In this document: positions 42,445 to 51,386 of the stretch, piece by piece
How the letters are laid out: the number at the start of each line of letters is the position of its first letter
Numbering within the stretch: position 1 is the stretch's first letter
NCBI RefSeq assembly: GCF_900110105.1
Contig: NZ_FOCL01000001.1
Span: forward strand, 806,001-870,000
Length of the DNA stretch: 64,000 nucleotides
Direction of reading: 5' to 3'
DNA from: Mucilaginibacter gossypiicola
Lineage (GTDB): Bacteria > Bacteroidota > Bacteroidia > Sphingobacteriales > Sphingobacteriaceae
The notes under the pieces: model-generated
What the model was told of the DNA's origin: nothing
Databases searched by the model: none
Seen by the model: the letters and a program-made list of their open reading frames with translations, nothing else
Translations under genes and position numbers: made by a program

Positions 42445-42900
42445 TTATTCTTCCTTGCGTTCATTTTCATGTAATGATCTCTTCCAATTAACGTACCATT
42501 TATGATGATGAAGAGCCAGCAGAAAGTATAATAAGGCAGCCGTACCTATCGCAATCAAAAATTCATTCAGGCCAAGCGTAACACCAACTGCGGCGGTACA
42601 CCAGGTTGTCGCCGCAGTTGTTAATCCCTGTGAACCTTTGCCGGACGCATCTCGGGAAATAATACCCGCACCAAGAAAACCAACTCCAACAACGATATTG
42701 GCAACAATACGGGAGGCTGCGGCAGTATCGCCAAGATGGGCAGCAATCGACGTAAATATAGCGGCACCGACACAAACGGCAGCGTAAGTGCGGATACCAG
42801 CATCGCGGCCATGTTTTTCACGGTCGTACCCGATGACCGCACCAAGGATCGCCGCCAGTAAAATCTTGCCTAAAATTATCAGTTCCGCCTGGTAGGTCAT
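42445..42900 (-). CDS. MgtC/SapB family membrane protein
   Basis: A 151-aa polytopic inner-membrane protein. The MgtC/SapB signature is LLAAILGAVIGYDREKHGRD with the conserved GxxRE-like block, then GIRTYAAVCVGAAIFTSIAA and GVGFLGAGIISRDASGKGSQ with a Gly-rich core. The family is linked to magnesium or envelope stress and acid survival. Its start is 154 bp from the divergent metal-efflux block, which may be co-regulated. Confidence 0.93.
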   Translation of the reverse strand: MTYQAELIILGKILLAAILGAVIGYDREKHGRDAGIRTYAAVCVGAAIFTSIAAHLGDTAAASRIVANIVVGVGFLGAGIISRDASGKGSQGLTTAATTWCTAAVGVTLGLNEFLIAIGTAALLYFLLALHHHKWYVNWKRSLHENERKEE

Positions 42901-43039
42901 GGAGAAGTGTTAAAAGATGTTAAAAATGTAACAAGATCTATAGGGTAAAGTCTTATAAACAAACCGTATAAATAGTTGTTACGTATCTGGTTATGACAAT
43001 AGTCAAACTTATTAATTATATTTTTAAAAACTGTTTTAA

Positions 43040-43047
43040 TATCTTTG
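43040..43047 (+). promoter_or_regulatory. TAnnTTTG-type -7 box at the head of the metal operon
   Basis: TATCTTTG (43040-43047) matches the Bacteroidota TAnnTTTG consensus 7 bases before the ATG at 43055, so transcription would begin at or just before the start codon. No clear TTTG upstream box is visible at normal spacing. Confidence 0.35.
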
Positions 43048-43054
43048 CATCGAA

Positions 43055-43369
43055 ATGAAATGGATGTGCTTCATATTTGCGATCTTTTTTCTTGCCCTGG
43101 ACTTAGAGCCATGCAAGGATAAGGTCGGTGCTGCGCCTGATTCTTTCGTTTCAACTATTTTCACAAAACACCATCAATCTAATACTACTCAGGATCAATG
43201 CCCGCCGATGTGCCATTGTAGCTGCTGCAATATGCAGGTAGTTATACAAGGTAAAATGGTCTTCAGGCCAGTTGCAGGCAAGTATACACCTATTACTGTT
43301 TACATGATCCCGGAAAAGCCGGTTACCCGACCAGCTAATATTTGGCAACCGCCCAAGCTAAACGCATAA
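43055..43369 (+). CDS. small Cys/His-containing protein upstream of cusA (DUF6660-like)
   Basis: A 104-aa protein with a signal-like start (MKWMCFIFAIFFLALDLEPC) and a metal-friendly core QCPPMCHCSCCNMQVVIQGK. Small proteins of this kind often precede CzcA/CusA genes in Bacteroidota. A periplasmic metal-binding or sensing role is inferred. It is the first gene of the plus-strand metal block. Confidence 0.65.
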   Translation: MKWMCFIFAIFFLALDLEPCKDKVGAAPDSFVSTIFTKHHQSNTTQDQCPPMCHCSCCNMQVVIQGKMVFRPVAGKYTPITVYMIPEKPVTRPANIWQPPKLNA

Positions 43370-43449
43370 ACATTTCGAGTTAGCCGCTTGCGTCATAACT
43401 GACGTATTCCTGCGGCAAGTTTATTTTTTTATGTTTTACTTGTACCGGT

Positions 43450-43641
43450 ATGGCAACAAACAGGTTAACACCTGCTAAGCGTACCTCTGTAACCAACAAA
43501 AATAAAAAGAAGAAAAAATCCCGTAAGCCACTATGGATGCGCATTATCCGCACCATATCGCTAATCATCGTTACTATTGTTTTGTTACTGGCGATCATAG
43601 GGATGATACAGAGGTACTGTCATATCTTATCCAAGCATTAG
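43450..43641 (+). CDS. small basic single-pass membrane protein, 63 aa
   Basis: Basic N-terminus (RTSVTNKNKKKKKSRKPLWM) followed by one strong helix (SLIIVTIVLLLAIIGMI). It starts 80 bp after the previous gene and ends 9 bp before cusA. It shares a KKKKS-xx-PLWxRI core with another tiny gene at 60450-60614 at the other end of the same block. No known family. Confidence 0.55.
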   Translation: MATNRLTPAKRTSVTNKNKKKKKSRKPLWMRIIRTISLIIVTIVLLLAIIGMIQRYCHILSKH

Positions 43642-43650
43642 ATTAATTTT

Positions 43651-46600
43651 ATGCTGAATAAGATCATTCATTTTTCCATCAACAATAAATTGGTAATTGG
43701 GTTATTTACGCTCGGGCTGATTGCCTGGGGTATCTGGTCACTCAAAAAATTACCCATAGATGCCGTTCCTGATATTACTAATAATCAGGTTCAGGTTATT
43801 ACATTGAGCCCCTCCCTGGCGACCCAGGAGGTTGAAAGGCTTATTTCCTATCCGGTCGAACAAACGATGGCCACCATTCCTGAGATTGAACAGGTGCGTT
43901 CTATCTCTCGTTTCGGTCTCTCGGTGGTGACTATTGTATTCCACGATGATGTGGATATCTATTGGGCACGCCAGCAGGTTAACGAAAAACTTGCAGAGGC
44001 CAAAAACAATATTCCGGCCGGTTTAGGCAACCCTGAAATTTCCCCTATTTCAACTGGTCTTGGCGAGATCTATCAATATGTGATTCACGCCAAACCGGGA
44101 TATGAAACTAAATTTAACGCCCGTGAGCTGCGGAGCATCCAGGATTGGATCGTTCGTCGGCAGCTATTAGGCACACCTGGTATTGCCGAGGTAAATAGCT
44201 TTGGCGGCCTATTAAAACAATATGAAATCGCGCTTGATCCCGATAAACTGCGCAGCTTCAACCTCAGCATTACCAATGTATTTGATGCCCTGGAGCAGAA
44301 TAACCAAAATACCGGTGGCGCTTATATAGATAAAAAGCCCAATGCCTACTTTATCAGGAGCGAAGGTTTGGTAGGATCTACCGATGATATCGGCAAAATC
44401 GTCGTGAAGAACAATACGGACGGTACACCGGTTCTGATCCGAGATATCTCGGTTGTTAAAATTGGCAATTCTATCCGTTATGGTGCGCTTACCCGCGCTT
44501 CTAAAGAGAACAGTGGTGAGGCGGTTGGCGGTATCGTGATGATGTTAAAGGGCGCTAATGCTAATAACGTTGTAAAAGCGGTGAAAGAAAAGATCGCCCG
44601 CATCAATACCTCATTACCGCAGGGCGTAGTTGTAGAATCATTCCTTGACCGTAGTGCCCTGGTGGGAAGAGCTATAGGTACAGTAGAAAAGAACCTGATC
44701 GAGGGTGCGCTTATTGTAATCTTCGTGTTGGTTATCTTCCTGGGTAATCTTCGGGCCGGTTTGGTAGTTGCCTCGGTAATCCCGTTAGCGATGCTTTTCG
44801 CCATCTGTATGATGAACCTTTTTGGGGTATCCGGTAACCTGATGTCCCTTGGAGCGATAGATTTTGGTTTGATCGTGGATGGCGCTGTGATTATCGTGGA
44901 AGCTACGATGCATTTGCTTTATGCAAAAGAACGCGCAAAAGCTTATACGCAACAGGAGATGAATGACCAGGTAGAAACGTCGGCTGTGCGTATGATGAGT
45001 GCTGCAGCATTTGGGCAGATCATTATCCTGATTGTATATTTTCCAATATTGGCCTTGGTAGGTATAGAAGGTAAAATGTTCCGGCCGATGGCTGAAACCG
45101 TTGCGTTTGCCATTATTGGTGCATTCCTTTTGTCTTTGACCTATGTGCCAATGATTTCATCGATGTTCCTGAGTAAAAAACCAAAAAAAGGCAAGAACTT
45201 CTCAGACAAAATGATGGACGCGGTGCATAAACGCTACGAGCCGATGATCAAAGGTGCCTTAAATCACCGCATGCCGATCATCATCGTTTCTGTTGTACTA
45301 TTGGTCGCAGCAGTGTTCACGTTTACCCGCATGGGCGGTGAGTTCATCCCAACGCTGGAAGAAGGCGATTTCGCCGTTGAAACGAGATTGCTGACCGGCA
45401 GTTCCCTTTCCCAAACTATTGATAAGGTAAACCAGGCCTCACAAATACTGGTAAAAAAATTCCCTGAAGTAAAAGAAGTGATCGGTAAGATCGGTGCAGC
45501 GGAGATTCCCACAGACCCTATGCCAATGGACGCATGCGATTTAACGGTGATCCTGAAAGATAAAAAAGAATGGACAACCACCCAGGATCGCGAAGAACTG
45601 GCCAATCTGATGGCCAAGGAACTGGAGAGCGTACCAGGTGTAACCTTCGGATTTTCCCAGCCCATCCAGCTTCGTTCCAATGAGCTGATCTCCGGCGTTA
45701 GACAGGATATTGGTATCAAAATATTTGGTGACGACCTGCAAACATTAGCCGAGCTATCACAAAAGGTTGGCAAAATTGTGAGCAGCGTTTCAGGTGCCAA
45801 AGATTTATATATTGAGCAGGCAACAGGTCTTCCACAGATCGTTGTGAAAATTGACCGGGATAAAGTGGCCCAATACGGCTTGAGTGTGTCAACCGTTAAC
45901 CAGGCCATTAATGCCGCCTTTGCCGGTCAATCCGCAGGGCTTGTTTACGAGGGTGAGCGCCGTTATGATATGGTCGTGCGCCTTTCGGATCAGAACCGTC
46001 AGAATATTGATGACGTGAAGAACCTTTATGTAACAGCGCCAAACGGTAACCAGGTACCACTGGAACAACTGGCCAGTGTGCAGTTCCAGGTTGGCCCTAA
46101 CCAGATCCAGCGCGAGGATACCAAACGTCGTATCGTGGTAGGCCTGAATGTACGTGGCCGTGATATTCAATCTGTAGTAACTGAAATACAGGCCAAGGTT
46201 AATCAACAGATAAAAATGCCTGCCGGTTATTATGTCACCTATGGTGGACAGTTTGAAAACCTGAAAGAAGCGACTGCAAGATTAAGCGTTGCGGTACCGG
46301 TGGCCTTGTTGCTCATCTTGCTATTATTGTACTTCTCTTTTGGCTCGATCAAGCAATCCGTCCTGATCTTTTCCGCAATACCAATGGCAGCTATTGGCGG
46401 CGTATTTGCCTTACTGTTACGCGGTATGCCATTCAGTATATCAGCTGGCGTGGGCTTCATCGCGCTATTCGGTGTAGCGGTATTGAACGGTATCGTATTG
46501 ATCACTGAGTTTAACAGGTTAAAGAAAAGTGGCCTTACCGATCTTAAAAAGATCGTGCTCGAAGGTACTGCTGAACGGCTCCGTCCGGTACTGATGACAG

Positions 46601-48039
46601 CAACGGTTGCCTCGTTAGGCTTTATGCCGATGGCAATTTCATCTGCTGCCGGGGCTGAGGTGCAAAAACCGCTGGCAACCGTAGTTATCGGTGGTTTGAT
46701 CACTTCGACGATATTGACTTTAATTGTATTACCCGTGTTATATACGTATTTCGAGAATTTCGGAAAAAACCGTAAAGGTGGCAAAGCCGCAAAGGTTGTA
46801 GCCTCACTATTATTGCTATTAGGATTTTGCCTGCCTTCAGCCAAAGCACAAAACCGTCCTGCCCCCGGACAACCGCTTACGCTGGAGCAGGCTATTTCAA
46901 CTGCATCTGCCAATAACTTTGGTGTTAAGGCCTCACAACTGGAGATCAGCCAGCAAACGGCACTAAAAGGTAGTTCCGTTGACCTGGGCAAAACTAATTT
47001 CAACTTCCAATACGGTCAGTTCAACAGTATCAAGCGGGATAATCAGATCAATATCACGCAAAGTATCCCTTTCCCCGGTTTATTTAAAAGCCAGCGCCAG
47101 GTTTATGAGGCGCAGGAGCAGAACGCCAGGATCGGACTGAATGTTACCCAATCGCAATTGCGTTACCAGGTGCGGCAGGCCTTCGGGCAACTCGCTTATT
47201 TTACTGCACTGAGCGACCTTTATTTGCGCCAGGATTCGATTTATAACGAGTTCTTCCGCGCCGCCTCGGTACGTTTTAAAGCAGGTGAAAGCAATTTACT
47301 GGAAAAGACCACCGCGGAAACTCAGTTAAATGAGGTACGTAACCAACGCAGCAAGAACAGCGGAGATATTGCCGCAGCAAGTGCAGAACTGCAACGGTTA
47401 ATGAATACAAGCGATTCCGTATCGCTGGTAAGCGGTTCGCTGAAAAGGGCGAGCGCTGAGTTTAAACATTTGGACAGTGCCATTAACCAAAATCCCCAAC
47501 TGGCGTATCAGCGCCAGCAGGTAATTTTAGCAGACCGTACGATCAGCCTGGAGAAAGCGAAATCCGGGCCGGATTTTACCGTAGGCTATTTCAACCAGTC
47601 GATCATGGGTATTCAAAATGTTAACGGAACTGATCAAAATTTCACCGGTGCCAACCGCTTCCAGGGCTTTCAGGCGGGAATTTCAATTCCTTTGTTCTTT
47701 AAACCTTTCGCAGCACGCGTAAAAGCGGCCCGCATTCAAAAGGAGGTATCGCAGACGCAATTGCAACTGTATGAGAAAAACCTCTCCAGCCAATATGAGC
47801 AGTCTTACCACCAGTTACTGAAAAGTGACCGTTCGGTATCCTACTATGAAAGCAGCGCCCTGCCCAATGCAGAGCTGATCCTGAAACAGGCGCAGATCGC
47901 CTTCCGAAACGGGGAGATCAGTTATGTAGAATTTGTGCAGGCGCTGAAAACGGCATCGGACATTCGTTTGGCTTACTTACAAGCCCTTAATCAATACAAT
48001 CAATCTGTTTACGACTTGCAATACCTGACCGGTTTATAA
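43651..48039 (+). CDS. CusA/CzcA-type RND metal efflux pump fused to TolC-like outer-membrane protein
   Basis: A 1462-aa fusion. Residues 1 to about 1040 are an HME-RND pump: IAWGIWSLKKLPIDAVPDIT at the N-terminus, then LGAIDFGLIVDGAVIIVEAT, the metal-exporter signature in helix 4, and GEFIPTLEEGDFAVET. From about 1050 a signal-like stretch (SLLLLLGFCLPSAKAQ) leads into a TolC-like domain (LTLEQAISTASANNFGVKAS, then QSQLRYQVRQAFGQLAYF, YVEFVQALKTASDIRLAYL). Separate CusA and CusC in other phyla are joined here, a known arrangement in Bacteroidota. Exports Cu, Zn, Co or Cd; the metal is not told by sequence. cusB follows after 8 bp. Confidence 0.94.
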   Translation: MLNKIIHFSINNKLVIGLFTLGLIAWGIWSLKKLPIDAVPDITNNQVQVITLSPSLATQEVERLISYPVEQTMATIPEIEQVRSISRFGLSVVTIVFHDDVDIYWARQQVNEKLAEAKNNIPAGLGNPEISPISTGLGEIYQYVIHAKPGYETKFNARELRSIQDWIVRRQLLGTPGIAEVNSFGGLLKQYEIALDPDKLRSFNLSITNVFDALEQNNQNTGGAYIDKKPNAYFIRSEGLVGSTDDIGKIVVKNNTDGTPVLIRDISVVKIGNSIRYGALTRASKENSGEAVGGIVMMLKGANANNVVKAVKEKIARINTSLPQGVVVESFLDRSALVGRAIGTVEKNLIEGALIVIFVLVIFLGNLRAGLVVASVIPLAMLFAICMMNLFGVSGNLMSLGAIDFGLIVDGAVIIVEATMHLLYAKERAKAYTQQEMNDQVETSAVRMMSAAAFGQIIILIVYFPILALVGIEGKMFRPMAETVAFAIIGAFLLSLTYVPMISSMFLSKKPKKGKNFSDKMMDAVHKRYEPMIKGALNHRMPIIIVSVVLLVAAVFTFTRMGGEFIPTLEEGDFAVETRLLTGSSLSQTIDKVNQASQILVKKFPEVKEVIGKIGAAEIPTDPMPMDACDLTVILKDKKEWTTTQDREELANLMAKELESVPGVTFGFSQPIQLRSNELISGVRQDIGIKIFGDDLQTLAELSQKVGKIVSSVSGAKDLYIEQATGLPQIVVKIDRDKVAQYGLSVSTVNQAINAAFAGQSAGLVYEGERRYDMVVRLSDQNRQNIDDVKNLYVTAPNGNQVPLEQLASVQFQVGPNQIQREDTKRRIVVGLNVRGRDIQSVVTEIQAKVNQQIKMPAGYYVTYGGQFENLKEATARLSVAVPVALLLILLLLYFSFGSIKQSVLIFSAIPMAAIGGVFALLLRGMPFSISAGVGFIALFGVAVLNGIVLITEFNRLKKSGLTDLKKIVLEGTAERLRPVLMTATVASLGFMPMAISSAAGAEVQKPLATVVIGGLITSTILTLIVLPVLYTYFENFGKNRKGGKAAKVVASLLLLLGFCLPSAKAQNRPAPGQPLTLEQAISTASANNFGVKASQLEISQQTALKGSSVDLGKTNFNFQYGQFNSIKRDNQINITQSIPFPGLFKSQRQVYEAQEQNARIGLNVTQSQLRYQVRQAFGQLAYFTALSDLYLRQDSIYNEFFRAASVRFKAGESNLLEKTTAETQLNEVRNQRSKNSGDIAAASAELQRLMNTSDSVSLVSGSLKRASAEFKHLDSAINQNPQLAYQRQQVILADRTISLEKAKSGPDFTVGYFNQSIMGIQNVNGTDQNFTGANRFQGFQAGISIPLFFKPFAARVKAARIQKEVSQTQLQLYEKNLSSQYEQSYHQLLKSDRSVSYYESSALPNAELILKQAQIAFRNGEISYVEFVQALKTASDIRLAYLQALNQYNQSVYDLQYLTGL

Positions 48040-48047
48040 TAAAAGAA

Positions 48048-49250
48048 ATGAAAAAGCAATTAATAATAAAATTTTCGGGCCTGATGATCATCGTTTCACT
48101 GGCCTTATCGATGAGCAGCTGCAGTGGTGGTGGCAATAAAGAAACTGCTGCTACGGCAGATACCACGAAAAAGAAAGAAGAAAGTAATGTCGCTGAGATC
48201 AGCGACGCGCAGTATAATACTTTGGGTGTTAAACTGGAAACAGTAAGCCAGAAAGCGCTAAGTGGTGTTCTGAAAGTTAACGGATTTATAGACGTACCAC
48301 CACAGGATTTAGTGAGCATCAGCACCCAAATGGGTGGTATTGTAAAATCGATACCGGTGCTTCAAGGTTCTGTAGTTAAGAAAGGGCAAGTGATCGCCAT
48401 ACTGGAAAACCAGGATTATGTACAATTACAACAAGACTACCTCGATAGCAAAAGCCAGCATGATCTTAATTCAGCCGAGTACAAGCGTCAGCAAACCCTG
48501 GCCTCGCAAAATGTAACGGCTACAAAGGTTTTACAACAGGCCAAGGCCAGTTATGAGAGTTCAATGGCGCGCGAAGCGGCCTTGCGCCAACGTTTGCGCC
48601 TGATCAATATCGACCCTGAAAAGCTGACACCGGCAGGCATACGTAGTACGGTAAATATCTATGCACCTATAGGCGGCTACGTGACCAAGGTGAATACCAA
48701 CGTAGGTAAATTTGTTAATCCAAATGATATCATGCTGGAAATAGTAAACAGCAATAACCTCCACGTGGAATTAAATGTATTCGAGCGGGATGCCGAAAAA
48801 GTAAAAACCGGCCAAACCGTACGCTTTACTTTAACCAACGACTCAACAGAGCGCCAGGCAATCGTTTCCCTTGTAGGTAAAGAAATCAATGCGGACAAGA
48901 CGATACGCATTCACAGTATTGCCAAAGGCAGCTTTAATTTCTTGCCGGGAACTTACGTAAAGGCATTTATTGAAACCGGGAAAAACGCGACCCCTGCACT
49001 TCCGGAAACTGCCGTTGTGAATTTTGAAGGGAAGCAATATGTGTTTTTGAGTACAGGGACCGCCAATGAAAAACGTAAAGATGGTGATACCAAAGTATAC
49101 CGATTTAAAATGACGCCGGTTACGACCGGCGTAAATGAAGGAGGTTATATCGCGGTGCAATTGCCGGCCGAAGTACCTGCTAATAGCCAAATAGTTACAA
49201 AAGGTGCTTATGACCTTTTGAGTAAGCTTAAAAATAGCGAAGAAGAATAA
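48048..49250 (+). CDS. CusB/CzcB-type periplasmic adaptor lipoprotein
   Basis: A 400-aa membrane fusion protein. The lipobox is LALSMSSC with Cys25. An HlyD-like biotinyl-lipoyl half reads VVKKGQVIAILENQDYVQLQ and later INIYAPIGGYVTKVNTNVGK in slightly cut form, with a helical hairpin between. Joins the RND pump to the outer-membrane duct. It follows the fused cusA at 8 bp and precedes the P-type ATPase at 14 bp. Confidence 0.94.
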   Translation: MKKQLIIKFSGLMIIVSLALSMSSCSGGGNKETAATADTTKKKEESNVAEISDAQYNTLGVKLETVSQKALSGVLKVNGFIDVPPQDLVSISTQMGGIVKSIPVLQGSVVKKGQVIAILENQDYVQLQQDYLDSKSQHDLNSAEYKRQQTLASQNVTATKVLQQAKASYESSMAREAALRQRLRLINIDPEKLTPAGIRSTVNIYAPIGGYVTKVNTNVGKFVNPNDIMLEIVNSNNLHVELNVFERDAEKVKTGQTVRFTLTNDSTERQAIVSLVGKEINADKTIRIHSIAKGSFNFLPGTYVKAFIETGKNATPALPETAVVNFEGKQYVFLSTGTANEKRKDGDTKVYRFKMTPVTTGVNEGGYIAVQLPAEVPANSQIVTKGAYDLLSKLKNSEEE

Positions 49251-49264
49251 AATCCTAAAAAACG

Positions 49265-51385
49265 ATGAAAAAACAGGAAAGCAAAAATGCGGCCCAGCGA
49301 AATGGCCACAAGCACGAAACTCCGAGGGTAGATATCAGTCGGCCAGAGGATAAAGAGGAAAAAAAGGGTCATAAGCATAACGAGAAAGACCATGAACATG
49401 AAGAAGGCCATGATCATGAACATGGTGGTGTTTTTGGAAAAAATACCGAACTCATTTTCGCGATCCTTTGCGGTGTGGCGCTGGGGACAGGCTGGGGATT
49501 GCATTTCATTAAGAGCCTGCCGGATTGGGTAAGTCTTTCCTGTTACATCGTCGCTTACTTCTTCGGCGGGTACTTTACAGCCAAAGAAGCTGTAGAAACC
49601 GTATTGAAAGGTGGCTTTGAGATCGATTTCCTGATGCTGGTGGCAGCAGTTGGTGCCGCAATTCTCGGTTCCTGGCTGGAAGGTGCATTGCTGTTATTTT
49701 TATTCAGCCTGGGCCATTCATTGGAACATTATGCCATGGGCAAAGCCCGGAAATCCATAGAAGCGCTCACCAGTTTGGCACCGCCAACCGCGCTTGTTAT
49801 CAAAGACGGGAAACAAACCGAAATCCTGATAGAAGACCTGCAATTGGGCGAGATCATTTTGATCAAACCAAACAGCAAAATTCCTGCGGACGGTGTCGTG
49901 ATCAAAGGAGAAGGCAGCGTGAATCAAGCCCCGATAACCGGGGAAAGTGTACCGGTAGACAAACGGCCCGTGACTGATCCAGATAAGGATTACAGTGCAG
50001 AGAAATCAATCAAACCTGAGCACCGCGTATTTGCCGGCACCATCAACGGTGGTTCAGCATTAGAGGTTAGAGTGATTCGTGAGGCTAAAGATTCAACCAT
50101 CAGTCGCCTGGTAAAAATGGTGAATGAGGCAGAAAAGCAGAAATCCCCTACGCAGTTGTTCACGGATAAGTTCGAGAAATATTTTGTACCTGCTGTACTG
50201 GTACTGGTAACAGCGCTGTGTTTTGCTTTCCTTGTCATCGACGAACCTTTCAGCAAAAGCTTTTACCGGGCTATGTCTGTGCTTGTTGCAGCAAGTCCCT
50301 GCGCTTTGGCTATTAGTACGCCCAGTGCCGTGTTAAGCGGAGTAGCCCGTGCCGCGCGCGGAGGGGTGTTGATCAAAGGCGGACGTCCGCTGGAAGATTT
50401 GGGTGAACTGCAAGCCATCGCGTTCGATAAAACAGGAACGCTAACCGAAGGCAAACCCAAACTTACACAGGTTATTCCATTTGAAGGCATTACAGAAGAA
50501 GAACTCCTGGAAACTGCTATCGCAGTGGAACGCCTGAGTGATCACCCCCTTGCCGAGGCAATTGTTAAGGGCGGTATGGAGCGGTTGAAGAAAAACCACA
50601 AAATCCCGGAAGCCAGCAGTGTAAAAGGTATTGTTGGCAAAGGTGTAGAGGCTAAGATCGGCAGTCACGAAATATTGATCGGCAATTTGGCACTTTTTGG
50701 CAAAACGCTGCCCGAGGAATTGAAGAAACAGGTTGAGGAACTGGAGAAAGGTGGCAACACCTCTATGACAGTGAAATCCGGAAAAAACTTCCTGGGCATT
50801 ATCGCCCTGATGGATACCCCGAGAAAAGAGGCCAAAAACGTGATCAGCCAGTTAAAAGAGCTGGGCATTAAAAAAATGGTCATGCTAACCGGCGATAACC
50901 AGCAGGTTGCTGAAGCCGTCGCCAAAGAAGTTGGCGTAACCGATGCCTGGGGTAACCTGATGCCGGAAGATAAGGTTGCAGCTGTTCAAAAACTCGATAA
51001 ATCAGAGAAAAAAGTGGCGATGGTTGGTGATGGCGTTAATGACGCTCCGGCTATGGCCAAAAGTACTGTGGGGATAGCTATGGGTGCAGCCGGTTCCGAT
51101 GTAGCGTTGGAAACAGCAGATATCGCATTAATGGGGGATAAACTCGAAAGCCTGCCATTCGCCATAGGCCTTAGCCGTAAATCGCGGGGCATTATTAAAC
51201 AGAACTTGTGTATCAGCCTTGGAATGGTCGCTGTACTGATCCCGCTGACCATATTAGGAATTGCATCTATTGGCCCGGCGGTTGTCGCTCACGAAGGCTC
51301 AACACTCCTGGTGGTTTTTAACGCACTTCGCTTGCTGGCTTACGATAGTGGTCATAATAATTCGGCGAAAGGAAAAAAGAAATAA
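49265..51385 (+). CDS. P1B-4-type heavy-metal ATPase with His-rich N-terminus
   Basis: A 706-aa P-type ATPase. Residues 34-54 are His/Glu/Lys-rich (HKHNEKDHEHEEGHDHEHGG) and replace the usual metal-binding domain. TGES at 225-228, the ion-pathway motif SPC at 344-346 in place of CPC, DKTGT at 388-392, and HEGST in the last helices (VVAHEGSTLLVVFNALR). SPC with HEG-T defines subgroup P1B-4 (Co2+, Fe2+, Zn2+ exporters) by family knowledge. It overlaps nothing and is followed after 1 bp by the Nramp gene. Confidence 0.92.
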   Translation: MKKQESKNAAQRNGHKHETPRVDISRPEDKEEKKGHKHNEKDHEHEEGHDHEHGGVFGKNTELIFAILCGVALGTGWGLHFIKSLPDWVSLSCYIVAYFFGGYFTAKEAVETVLKGGFEIDFLMLVAAVGAAILGSWLEGALLLFLFSLGHSLEHYAMGKARKSIEALTSLAPPTALVIKDGKQTEILIEDLQLGEIILIKPNSKIPADGVVIKGEGSVNQAPITGESVPVDKRPVTDPDKDYSAEKSIKPEHRVFAGTINGGSALEVRVIREAKDSTISRLVKMVNEAEKQKSPTQLFTDKFEKYFVPAVLVLVTALCFAFLVIDEPFSKSFYRAMSVLVAASPCALAISTPSAVLSGVARAARGGVLIKGGRPLEDLGELQAIAFDKTGTLTEGKPKLTQVIPFEGITEEELLETAIAVERLSDHPLAEAIVKGGMERLKKNHKIPEASSVKGIVGKGVEAKIGSHEILIGNLALFGKTLPEELKKQVEELEKGGNTSMTVKSGKNFLGIIALMDTPRKEAKNVISQLKELGIKKMVMLTGDNQQVAEAVAKEVGVTDAWGNLMPEDKVAAVQKLDKSEKKVAMVGDGVNDAPAMAKSTVGIAMGAAGSDVALETADIALMGDKLESLPFAIGLSRKSRGIIKQNLCISLGMVAVLIPLTILGIASIGPAVVAHEGSTLLVVFNALRLLAYDSGHNNSAKGKKK

Positions 51386-51386
51386 G

